From Bacteroidota bacterium (GTDB lineage: Bacteria > Bacteroidota > Bacteroidia > Cytophagales > Cytophagaceae), in the NCBI GenBank assembly GCA_023458555.1, contig JAEWYS010000001.1, forward strand, positions 1 to 64,000: a stretch of DNA of 64,000 bases. The letters run 5' to 3'. A program made the position numbers and the translations under genes. The notes under the pieces are model-generated. The model had not been told where the DNA came from. It did no database searches and saw only the letters and a program-made list of their open reading frames with translations. Shown here piece after piece: positions 36,220 through 45,600 of the stretch (positions are counted from its first letter, which is position 1; each line of letters opens with the position of its first letter).

Positions 36220-36963
36220 ATGTCAACTATTACTGTTTCAGAAAAAGATCAAAAGAATATTTGGGGTGGCGGGGTGGAACCCATGAAGGCGAGTTATGGT
36301 AAGCTGATGATGTGGTTCTTTCTTCTCTCGGATGCCTTTACATTTTCCGGATTCCTTGTAGCCTACGGGATGAGCCGTTTTGCCTTTCCTGCTTATACCG
36401 GCTCTGTAAAGGATTTTGTTCCTTCTCTTGAATATTGGCCTATCCCTGAAAAAATATTTACACACATACCATTTTTCCATGTTGAGGCTCCACTGGTCTT
36501 TGTGGGTATTATGACTTTTATCCTTATCATGAGTAGTGTCACCATGGTACTGGCTGTTGAAGCAGGACATCGTATGGATAAGGCAGATGTTCAGAAATGG
36601 ATGCTGTGGACTATTTTCGGTGGCTTGGCTTTTATTGGATGTCAGGCATGGGAGTGGGCTGTTTATATTCAGGGAACTCCTGAAGGGCTTAAGCTGGCTT
36701 CGGGTGAGGTTATTAAAGGCGCCAGTCTTACCATGAATGAATACGGTCCCAAGCTGTTTGCTGATTTCTTTTTCTTTATTACCGGATTCCATGGTACACA
36801 CGTACTTAGCGGTATTATAATGAACATGATTGTATTCTATAATGTCTGCATTGGTACATATGAGCGTATAGGACATTATGAAATGGTTGAAAAGGTAGGT
36901 TTATACTGGCACTTTGTAGACCTTGTATGGGTATTTGTATTTACGTTCTTCTATCTGGTTTAA
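36220..36963 (+). CDS. Cytochrome c oxidase subunit III, second copy
   Basis: A 247-residue subunit III-family protein, longer than the copy just upstream. It has FLLSDAFTFSGFLVAYGM near residue 31, an extra loop (about 60-85), FFFITGFHGTHVLSGI and the terminal GLYWHFVDLVWVFVFT, so the core of the family is kept. Two subunit III-type genes in tandem are common in Bacteroidota oxidase operons. Whether both are in one complex is not visible here. Confidence 0.92.
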   Translation: MSTITVSEKDQKNIWGGGVEPMKASYGKLMMWFFLLSDAFTFSGFLVAYGMSRFAFPAYTGSVKDFVPSLEYWPIPEKIFTHIPFFHVEAPLVFVGIMTFILIMSSVTMVLAVEAGHRMDKADVQKWMLWTIFGGLAFIGCQAWEWAVYIQGTPEGLKLASGEVIKGASLTMNEYGPKLFADFFFFITGFHGTHVLSGIIMNMIVFYNVCIGTYERIGHYEMVEKVGLYWHFVDLVWVFVFTFFYLV

Positions 36964-37003
36964 TTCATTTTTAATAAGTAAAAGACATTAATTTCTAATA
37001 TTT

Positions 37004-37354
37004 ATGGCTCACGGACTACATGATCACGCACCAGCGCATAAAGTTTTACCTAGAGATAAAGCAAAAATCTTAAAGATCTGGAAAACCGCTCTACTGCTTG
37101 CTGTCGTAACTGCGATAGAATTTTTACTTGCTTTTACCATGGAGCGCGGATCTTTGCTGTTTGCAGTTTTTATTGGTTTGACGCTGGTAAAAGCATTCTA
37201 TATTGTTGCAGACTTTATGCACCTTAAATATGAAACAAAAGTGCTTGTTTGGTCTATTGTACTACCCATAATGTTTGTTATCTGGCTTATTGTAGCGCTA
37301 CTTGCAGAAGGCGATGCCATATTTAAAATCAGGTCACTTTGGGGATGGTTCTAA
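37004..37354 (+). CDS. Cytochrome c oxidase subunit IV-type protein (COX4_pro)
   Basis: A 116-residue small membrane protein with three helices and a family-like central pair (IEFLLAF...KAFYIVADFMHL). It fits the prokaryotic oxidase subunit IV family, a small accessory subunit. The N-terminus is histidine-rich (H3, H6, H8, H12). It lies after the two subunit III genes in the standard place. Confidence 0.88.
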   Translation: MAHGLHDHAPAHKVLPRDKAKILKIWKTALLLAVVTAIEFLLAFTMERGSLLFAVFIGLTLVKAFYIVADFMHLKYETKVLVWSIVLPIMFVIWLIVALLAEGDAIFKIRSLWGWF

Positions 37355-37373
37355 CCAGACGAAATAAATTGAA

Positions 37374-38030
37374 ATGAAAAGTATAACTAAAGCCGGTATC
37401 CTTCTGAGTATTCTGATGTTGCCGGTTTTAGTTTTTTTGTTTTTAAAGCTTTTTGCTAAAAACCACTACGATATTCCCACATACTTTGCTACTGACAGTG
37501 TTTTGGTCAATGGAAGGTATAAGATTACAGCCGCGCATAAGATTCCTCCTTTTTCCTTCGTTGATCAGAACGGAGATACTTTCAGCTCAGGATTATTAAC
37601 AGATAAAATTGTTGTAACTGGTTTTCTCCTTCCGGGAGAGACAGCGATGCGCTCAAAAATAACTACCGAGCTCAAGAGAATACAGGAAGCTTTTGCGGAT
37701 TTCCCGGAAGTCAGAATTTTGTCATTCAGTATTGATTCCGAAAATCATGATGTATCTGATACGTTGAAGGTATATGCCGAGACATTCAGAATAGACACAT
37801 CCAGCTGGACATTACTAGCCGGTTCACAGGACTCTGTATACGCTCTTGCTCAGAAAGGATTGCTGATATCTGCCGGACAGGGTTTCAAGACTTCTGAAGA
37901 CCAGGGGGATACGCTTGTTCTGATTGATAAGGCAGGACATATACGAGGGTACTATGCCGGTACCGACCGGGCAGAGACAGACCGTTTAATAAGAGAAATT
38001 CAGGTTTTATTACATAATTATGGCAACTAA
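37374..38030 (+). CDS. SCO1/SenC-fold protein lacking the copper-binding cysteines
   Basis: A 218-residue membrane-anchored thioredoxin-fold protein (helix about 8-26). Position in the operon and pattern (PPFSFVDQNGDTF, then a strand, then SITTELKRIQ-like helix, then RILSFSIDSENHD, and LVLIDKAGHIRGYY) mark it as SCO1/SenC, which normally delivers copper to CuA. The CxxxC site is gone: the two Cys positions align with about E89 and R93, and the protein contains no cysteine at all. It therefore cannot bind copper or do thiol chemistry in the classical way. The reading frame is intact and it overlaps the DUF420 gene by 11 bases, so it looks maintained. Confidence 0.85.
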   Translation: MKSITKAGILLSILMLPVLVFLFLKLFAKNHYDIPTYFATDSVLVNGRYKITAAHKIPPFSFVDQNGDTFSSGLLTDKIVVTGFLLPGETAMRSKITTELKRIQEAFADFPEVRILSFSIDSENHDVSDTLKVYAETFRIDTSSWTLLAGSQDSVYALAQKGLLISAGQGFKTSEDQGDTLVLIDKAGHIRGYYAGTDRAETDRLIREIQVLLHNYGN

Positions 38031-38607
38031 TCAACTTGTTCGAAACAACAATTTGTATCTCATCATTATTGGCATTCTGTCAGTGCTGATTCCAATTGTT
38101 GTTGCAGTACTGTTTTATTTACCGCAGACGGGCAAATTAGGTGAGCTGGATGTGCGCATACTGCCTCATATCAATGCCGTATTGAATTCATCTACTGCCA
38201 TTGCATTGATGATTGGTTATTATTTCATTAAAAAAGGAAACCGGCGGGCGCATATTACGGCTATGATCACGGCTTTTACTTTCAGTTCTGTTTTCCTGAT
38301 TTCATATGTTATTTATCACTTTCAGGGAGTGCATACGCTTTTTGGGGATATAAACGGAGATGGAGTGCTTTCGGCAGCTGAAAAAGCAGAAGTCGGGATG
38401 TTCAGGATCATTTATCTGCTGGTTCTTCTTACACACATTGCTCTGGCAACAATTATCGTCCCCTTTGTGTTGCTTTCAATATATTTCGGCTGGTCAAAAC
38501 AGTACAAATCGCATAGAAAACTGTCTAAATGGACTTTCCCTCTCTGGCTGTATGTTGCTGTTTCCGGTGTTCTGGTTTACATGATGATTAGTCCTTATTA
38601 CCAATAA
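38020..38607 (+). CDS. DUF420 membrane protein with an EF-hand-like loop
   Basis: A 195-residue, five-helix DUF420-family protein, often found in oxidase operons and thought to help oxidase assembly. Conserved histidines include those in ILPHINAVLN (about H50) and YHFQGVH (about H100). Between the third and fourth helices lies D110-I-N-G-D-G-V-L-S-A-A-E121, a full 12-position EF-hand calcium loop (acidic or Asn at 1, 3, 5; Gly at 6; Glu at 12). A calcium-binding role is inference. It starts inside the end of the SCO-like gene. Confidence 0.87.
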   Translation: MATNQLVRNNNLYLIIIGILSVLIPIVVAVLFYLPQTGKLGELDVRILPHINAVLNSSTAIALMIGYYFIKKGNRRAHITAMITAFTFSSVFLISYVIYHFQGVHTLFGDINGDGVLSAAEKAEVGMFRIIYLLVLLTHIALATIIVPFVLLSIYFGWSKQYKSHRKLSKWTFPLWLYVAVSGVLVYMMISPYYQ

Positions 38608-38617
38608 ATTTAGCTTT

Positions 38618-38875
38618 ATGAACAGGAATATTCTTTTGCTGAGTCTGCTGATTGTCTTTTGTCTGGGGAATACTGATCTGCTGGCTCAATGTGCCATGTG
38701 CAGAGCTTCGGTCGAAAGCAATCTCAGTGAAACCGGAGGCGGAATCGGAGCCGGCCTGAACACGGGCATTTTGTACCTGATGGCTATTCCTTATATCCTG
38801 TTTACAATTATTGGAGTATTATGGTATCGTGCCAGCAAGGCTGCTAAAAGGAATAAAGTACAAAGTTTGGCTTAA
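38618..38875 (+). CDS. Small signal-peptide/membrane protein with CAMC motif
   Basis: An 85-residue protein. A signal-type hydrophobic segment (4-22) is followed by QCAMCRASVESN (residues 25-28 give CxxC), a Gly-rich stretch, one transmembrane helix (about 50-70) and a basic tail. It closes the respiratory operon ten bases after the DUF420 gene. No named family is known to me. The CxxC facing the periplasm, beside an oxidase assembly set whose SCO protein lacks cysteines, makes a metal or redox role worth considering but unproven. Confidence 0.78.
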   Translation: MNRNILLLSLLIVFCLGNTDLLAQCAMCRASVESNLSETGGGIGAGLNTGILYLMAIPYILFTIIGVLWYRASKAAKRNKVQSLA

Positions 38876-38949
38876 ATCTTGTTGTCGATTGTGAAAACCA
38901 TGAACTCAACGTTATATGGTTAGCCGTTCGCTTATATATCACGATACAC

Positions 38950-41900
38950 TTGAAGCCAGCTTTAAAGAAACACTTCTTACTATTCCTTGCTACAGGCTTT
39001 CTGGCGATTTCTCTGGTCTGCTGGTACGTTTTTGTTGTACACCGGGGAAAGCAGAATGATGAGGCTTATATTGCTTCGGTCAGCTACAGACTTGGGCGGG
39101 AGCTTGAAAAAGTACAAAAGCATTCTGCGACAATCAAAAACGAAATTGAAAAGTGTGATAAGCCGACATTTGCCCGTTTACTAAAACCTTCTCCGTATCC
39201 TTATTTTGTTTATCGAAATAACCGCCTGTATTTTTGGTCGGACAATGATTTTATTCCCAAGCAGGAATCATTGCCCGGAATCAGGCAGGTACGCTTTGTC
39301 TCTATGCGTTCAGGTACCTTTGTGGTTCACAAAGATGTGGTGCTGAAACGAGGAGACTTATTCGAAATCTTATCCTTTATACCGCTCAGCCGGCAGTATG
39401 GTATTGAAAATGATTATTTGCAGTCACATCTGAATCCGGAAATCTTTTCGGATGCACAGGTTGGCATTACAAACTTTCCGTCAGTAGGAGGAAGCATTTA
39501 TACAGCTGAAGGAGATTATTTATTCAGCCTGGTTTTTCCTCCGGATACACAGCGGAGTGATAGTCCGGTTCTGCCGTTTATACTTGCTTTTGCATCGCTG
39601 GGAGTTTTATTTCTGCTTATTTATGTGGTAAAGCTTACCAGCAACTTTGTGCGGAAATACGGGGCAGGTAAGGGATTATTGTTCCTGTTTGCGGTATTGG
39701 GGCTGATACGGGGGATTATGTTGTGGACTGACTATCCTTTTAACATTCAGTATCTTCCTCTTTTCAATTCGAAGTTTTTTGCAAGCTCTGTTTTAAGTCC
39801 CTCACTGGGCGATTTACTTTTAAATCTGACTTTTTTACTTATCTGGAGTATTGCCTTTTCCAGGTATTATTACCTTACGGATTTCGTGCGTGAGATCATT
39901 TCGTATCGTAGCAAGAGTAATAACTGGTTAGTGAGTTGCGCTTTGCTGATATTGAGCCTTACCAGTTTTTATTATGTGTTTTATCTGCTGCTGATGTTGT
40001 TTACACACAGTCAGTGGGAGATGGACATTACAGTGAACCTGGACTTCAATCTGTTCCGGATTACCAGCCTGCTGGTATTTGGAATTCTGTTTTCGCTGTT
40101 TGTTATATTCAGTTATATCTTTGCCAAGCTCTTTTTGTTTATCAACAAAGATAAAAGAAGACCAGCCTGGTTTATATTTGTTCTGGCTGCCGCGGTTCTG
40201 GGCGGAATGATTTATGTAAATCACAATGGGTTTTACGGAATCCTGCTGACCGGTATTGTATTTTTTACCTCTGTTCTTTATTTCAGATTTCCTAAAATAT
40301 CTTTTCAGCCCAGGTACGGTTCCTATTTTTATCTACTGTTTGCCGGTATGGCGTGTGCGCTCATTGCTTCGTATGCCGCGTTTCTTGACTTTCAGCGCAA
40401 GGATACACTGAACAAGCAGAAGTTTGCTTCGCAGCTTTTGGTAAAAAATGATGTGCTGGCAGAATACCTGCTTAATGAAATCAATAAGCTGGTTGTCAAT
40501 GACCCCTTTATTCATAGCAGGATACTGAATCCGTTCAGCACAAAGGAACCCATCGAGCAGAAAATCAAGCGGGTTTATCTGGGTGATTATTTTGACAAGT
40601 ATGATGTAAAGATTCATGTTTTTGATGCGCTGGGCAGACCCTATACCCATGATCATGAATTTACATACTGGCCGGATATTGCCGAAAGATATGGCAGAGA
40701 ACAGTTTAGTACCGACTACCCGGATATTTTTCTGATGTATGATCCCGGAAAAAAAGGATTTAAGCGTTATCTTTCCTTTAATAATCTGCAAAAGAATGGT
40801 ATTGTCATTGGCTATATCCTGATAGACCTTAAGCAGAAACGTATTGTCCCTCACAGTGTTTATCCTGAACTTTTAGTGGACCGGCGGATGGTTCAGCCAT
40901 GGGAGAACAAAAACTACAGCTATGCAATATTCGGAGATGAGGATATTCTGTACAGCTACGGGCAGTATAACTACGAAATGGACTTCAAATCGCGCTATTT
41001 CGAGAAAGAAAGACTGTATGAAAAAGGGATCAATGTCAATGGTTACCATCATCTTGGAATGAAAAGCGCAGATGAGCGTATTATTATTGTATCGTCTGAA
41101 GATAAACCCTTTTATCGTTTTTTTTCAAACTTCTCTTTTTTATATACTGTTCTCCTCTTCTTTATTCTGTTGTTTGTCATAGCCTGGTCTTTTAACATAC
41201 GATTCAGAAAGATAGATGCCAATTTCTCCACTAAAATTCAGATCTACCTCAATCTGGCCTTTTTTCTGCCGCTCTCTGTTGTAAGCGTTACAACATTGAG
41301 TATTATATCTTCCAGCTATAAGGAAAATCTAAATAAGACCTTTATAAAAAAAGCAGAGGCTGTCAGTAATTCTATCAATATGTACCTGGAAAATGAATGG
41401 CAGAATCCTTCTGAGAGACGTCTGGAAAATATTTTGCTGGAAAAAAGCCGCTTTATTGATATCGATGTCAATCTGTACAACAATAAGGGACAGCTTCTTT
41501 TTTCCAATCAGCCGATGATCTATGAGGCCGGACTTTTGTCCGGGCTTATTAACCCGGTTGCTTTCTCAACAATCAGAGATAAAAAGAACAATATATTTAT
41601 GTTGTCCGAGCAGGTAGGGACCTTTCGGTACAACTCTGTATATATTGCGATCAAGTCGTATGAGTCCGGACATCTGATTGGTGTACTAAGTATTCCTTTT
41701 TTTGAATCGCGGCAGGAGGTAAGTCAGCAGCTGACTGAAGTATTGACGACTATATTGAATATATTCATCAGTATATTTCTTATTTTCCTCTTTATTTCCT
41801 ATCTGGTCAGTCGCTGGCTTACCGTACCGCTTGATCTTATTACTGAAAAGCTCAGACGAACTACACTGGCAGAAAAAAATGAGCCGCTTGAATGGAAGTC

Positions 41901-42657
41901 AAAAGATGAAATTGGTCTGCTGATCGGGGAATACAACAAGATGCTTCTGAAGCTGGATGAAAGCAAGGATGCTTTGTCCAAGAGCGAAAAAGAATCGGCA
42001 TGGAGGGAGATGGCCCAGCAGGTGGCGCATGAGATTAAGAATCCTCTGACGCCCATGAAGCTGTCTATTCAGCATTTGCAGCGGGCAATCAAGGATAAAA
42101 AAGATAATATCATGGAAATGGCTGAGCGGTCTCTGCAGATGCTGCTGGATCAGGTAGATACCCTGAATGAGATTGCCACTTCTTTTTCAGTGTTTGCAAA
42201 GATGCCTATCCCTAGAAATGAACGTTTTGAATTTGGCGAGGTCGTTACTCAAATTGCCCGTTTGCATAAAGCCGATGCTTCAATCTCTATTGAAGTAGAT
42301 ATTCCGGAGCAGGAGGTGGTAGTGACCGGGGATAAAAAGCTCATGGGTAATATTTTATCAAACCTGATTCTTAATGCTGCCCAATCAGTACCGGCTGATC
42401 GTACGCCGGAACTGAAGATGTGTCTTACCATCAGAGAGAATATGGCCCGGTTCTCATTGAAGGATAATGGGCAGGGAATTCCGGATTCTATAAAAGATAA
42501 AGTTTTTATACCTAACTTTAGTACCAAATACAGCGGCTCCGGATTGGGACTGGCTATTGCCCGAAGAGGTGTTGAGCACGCCGGGGGGAATATCTGGTTT
42601 GAAACAATTCAGGAGCAGGGAACAACGTTCTTTATTGAGCTTCCCCTGATTGAGTAA
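38950..42657 (+). CDS. Large NtrY-like membrane sensor histidine kinase
   Basis: A 1235-residue kinase. The N-terminal half has an initial helix, a periplasmic region (about 30-195), then a set of about eight helices, then a second large extracytoplasmic region (about 490-735). A further helix (about 739-758), another extracytoplasmic domain (about 810-940) and a last helix lead to HAMP (about 965-1020). The kinase core has VAHEIKNPLTPMK with phospho-His H1027, the N-box near 1134, DNGQGIP near 1174 and GSGLGLAIARRG near 1197. It starts with TTG, and no ATG fits the N-terminal helix better. No response regulator is adjacent. The next gene begins directly at its stop codon. Confidence 0.85.
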   Translation: MKPALKKHFLLFLATGFLAISLVCWYVFVVHRGKQNDEAYIASVSYRLGRELEKVQKHSATIKNEIEKCDKPTFARLLKPSPYPYFVYRNNRLYFWSDNDFIPKQESLPGIRQVRFVSMRSGTFVVHKDVVLKRGDLFEILSFIPLSRQYGIENDYLQSHLNPEIFSDAQVGITNFPSVGGSIYTAEGDYLFSLVFPPDTQRSDSPVLPFILAFASLGVLFLLIYVVKLTSNFVRKYGAGKGLLFLFAVLGLIRGIMLWTDYPFNIQYLPLFNSKFFASSVLSPSLGDLLLNLTFLLIWSIAFSRYYYLTDFVREIISYRSKSNNWLVSCALLILSLTSFYYVFYLLLMLFTHSQWEMDITVNLDFNLFRITSLLVFGILFSLFVIFSYIFAKLFLFINKDKRRPAWFIFVLAAAVLGGMIYVNHNGFYGILLTGIVFFTSVLYFRFPKISFQPRYGSYFYLLFAGMACALIASYAAFLDFQRKDTLNKQKFASQLLVKNDVLAEYLLNEINKLVVNDPFIHSRILNPFSTKEPIEQKIKRVYLGDYFDKYDVKIHVFDALGRPYTHDHEFTYWPDIAERYGREQFSTDYPDIFLMYDPGKKGFKRYLSFNNLQKNGIVIGYILIDLKQKRIVPHSVYPELLVDRRMVQPWENKNYSYAIFGDEDILYSYGQYNYEMDFKSRYFEKERLYEKGINVNGYHHLGMKSADERIIIVSSEDKPFYRFFSNFSFLYTVLLFFILLFVIAWSFNIRFRKIDANFSTKIQIYLNLAFFLPLSVVSVTTLSIISSSYKENLNKTFIKKAEAVSNSINMYLENEWQNPSERRLENILLEKSRFIDIDVNLYNNKGQLLFSNQPMIYEAGLLSGLINPVAFSTIRDKKNNIFMLSEQVGTFRYNSVYIAIKSYESGHLIGVLSIPFFESRQEVSQQLTEVLTTILNIFISIFLIFLFISYLVSRWLTVPLDLITEKLRRTTLAEKNEPLEWKSKDEIGLLIGEYNKMLLKLDESKDALSKSEKESAWREMAQQVAHEIKNPLTPMKLSIQHLQRAIKDKKDNIMEMAERSLQMLLDQVDTLNEIATSFSVFAKMPIPRNERFEFGEVVTQIARLHKADASISIEVDIPEQEVVVTGDKKLMGNILSNLILNAAQSVPADRTPELKMCLTIRENMARFSLKDNGQGIPDSIKDKVFIPNFSTKYSGSGLGLAIARRGVEHAGGNIWFETIQEQGTTFFIELPLIE

Positions 42658-45600
42658 ATGCTCCTTAGAATATATGTAACGACATTTTTTTTACTTTTTT
42701 CTCTGTTGGCCTTAGGGCAGCAGAATTCAAAAAAGTGTCAGTGGGTCAGGGTTACGGAAGTGCCTTTCCGGATCGATAGTCTTTCATTGTTACCGGAGAG
42801 TATTGAACTGCACGAAACAGCGGATTCTTTGCTGCGTATTTTCTATGATATCAACATTGGTAAGGCCGCATTTAATAGGAGTACAGATGATTCGGTACGG
42901 GTGTGCTATCGTGTGCTGCCTTATGACTTATCCCAAAGCTATTTCAACAGAGATCCGGCCCTGTACGATACGAACCAGTATTATCGTGAGGAAGTCGGCA
43001 GATATGGCAGTTACGGATATCCTATCGCAGAAAAAGATCAATTGCTGAACACGCCCGGAATCAACAAATCAGGTAGTGTAACCCGGGGTATTTCATTTGG
43101 AAACAATCAGAATGTTTTTGTCAACTCTGCACTGAATCTGCAAATGGACGGAAAGATCACAGACAATATCGGGATTACGGCTTCCATATCCGATCAGAAT
43201 ATCCCTTTTCAGCCGGAAGGAAATACGCAGCAGCTTCAGGAATTTGATAAGGTATTTATACAGCTGCACACACCCAAAAGTCGTCTTACTGCCGGAGATC
43301 TGGTTATGCAAAATCATCAGGGCCATTTTCTCAGATATCACAGGAATGTGCAGGGAGGATTGTTTGAGGGAAACTATGTAAAGGACAGTGTAACCAGCTC
43401 CTTTACCATGGTAGGGGCAGCAGTTTCCAAGGGTAAGTTCGCTTCCATTCAGCTGCAGGCAATGGAAGGAGTACAGGGACCATATCGGCTAACCGGGCCT
43501 AATAATGAGCGGTTTATTATTGTGCTGGCCAATTCGGAAAGAATATATCTGGACGGGCGGCTTCTTACCCGTGGTTTTGACTATGATTATATCATTGATT
43601 ACAATCAGGCTGAAATAACATTTACAGCCAATGTTATGATTACCAGATACTCCGTTGTGAGAGTGGATTTTGAATATTCTGACAAAAACTATGGCCGTTC
43701 GAATATTATGGCAGGGCATTATCAGAACTGGAAGAAGCTAAGCGGCTATGTGAACTATTATTTACAAAAGGACAATCCCAACAACCCTTTGCAATATAAT
43801 CTGTCTGGTGAGGAAAGAGGGCAGCTCGCCATGATCGGAGATAATCTGGGGCAGGCCGTAATTTCCGGAGCCGACTCTGTAGGGTTTCATGAAAATAAGG
43901 TTCTCTATATGCGGATTGACTCACTGGGAACACAGCTATTTGTGGCTTCTTCCGATCCTGATAAGGCTTTTTACGAGGTGGTCTTTACAGACGTCGGGAT
44001 GGGAAGAGGCGATTATGCGCTGCAAAATAGTACTGCCAATGGCCGGATATACGTATATGCAGGTCCGGGCGGTGGGACATATCTTCCAGTCCGTATTGTT
44101 GCTACGCCCAAGAAAAATCAGATGGTTACTGTGGGCGGAGCTTTTGATCCGGATAAGAATACAAGCTTTTATGGCGAAGTCGCTTTTTCGGAAAATGATC
44201 AGAATCTCTATTCATCTATTGGTAATGAAGACAATGCGGGCAAGGCGGTAAAAATAGGAATGGTGAATAAGGGAAGGCAGATTGCTGTGCTGGGACCATG
44301 GAAATTTGTCAATGCGCTTGATTTTGAATATACCGAACGAAACTTCCGGCAGATTGACCGGTTCCGGGATATAAACTATGAGCGGGACTGGAGCGCGGAT
44401 CTTAACACCGAGCGCTATAACCGGATTTTCAATGCCTCGCTTGGGCTTGAAAAGGATCAGGATAATCTGTTTCGTTATGACCTGAGCCGCAGAATCAAAG
44501 GAGGAGAAGTTGACGGGCTGCAACAGGCGCTGACGTTTCATAAGTCTTTCGGACAGTTTTATTTTTATGGATCCGGCTGGACAATGTATAATGATCAGTC
44601 GCAGTTCCGGTCGGACTGGACCAGGCTCAATCTCCATGCTGCATGGAAGGGCAGGCTGCTGTCGCCGGGCATAATCTATTCGTCGGATAAAAATCGCGTA
44701 GCCAGCCCGGAGGGCAATATTGTTTCTACAGCAATGTACTATGAGGAGCTGAAGTTTTATCTGAAATCAAATGATACCAGCACTATAGGCTATGCTGTTG
44801 ATTATGCGATACGGGAAAACAGCGATACACTACAGGGGAATATTGTAAAAACGAACAGATCGCAGACCCTGACAGGTACTTTTAACTCTCTGGTGCGAAA
44901 ACAGCATACTATACGCCTGCAGCTGGCCTATCGCTACCTGGATTATTTTGACTATATGCCCAATGCCTTACCGGATGAAGAAACATTTATAACCCGTATG
45001 GACTGGAACTCCGACTTTTTGCAGCGTCATGTGCGTTCAGAGCTCACTGTTACAACCGGTACGGGAAGAGAGCTGAAAAGAGCGTTTTACTATCAGGAAG
45101 TACCTCAGGGGACCGGTACGCATGTGTGGGAAGATTTTAATGAAGACGGTATCCAGGATCTGAACGAGTTTATCGAAAAGGTCTCCGGGCTGGCATATAA
45201 TCAGAAAGAATACATCCGGGTATTTATGCCAACCGATGAATATGTAAATGCATACACCGGGGCAATCAACTATCGTCTGGATTTATATGCCCCCCGTCAG
45301 TGGCGCAGCCACGCAAATCCGGTCAAAAACCTGCTTTCAAGATTGTCCAGCACTTCCTCATGGTCTGTTAATAATAAAGTTTTATCGCCGGACCTGACCG
45401 GACGTTTTTTCCCCTCACCTTCATCCGGCGCAGCCAATATGCTATCTAACCAGAGTGGCATAAGGGCAAACCTGTTCTATAATCGTACGAATCCCGTATA
45501 TGGTATGGATCTGCTGTTTGCGGCAAGCGAAAGTAAAAGCCTTCTTACCCAGGGATATGAAACAATAGGAAAAAGCGACCTGACGTATAATACGCGCTTA

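Noticed and set aside
36238..36876. A 212-codon reverse ORF opposite the second subunit III gene
   Set aside because: It is a shadow of a clearly conserved oxidase subunit on the other strand.
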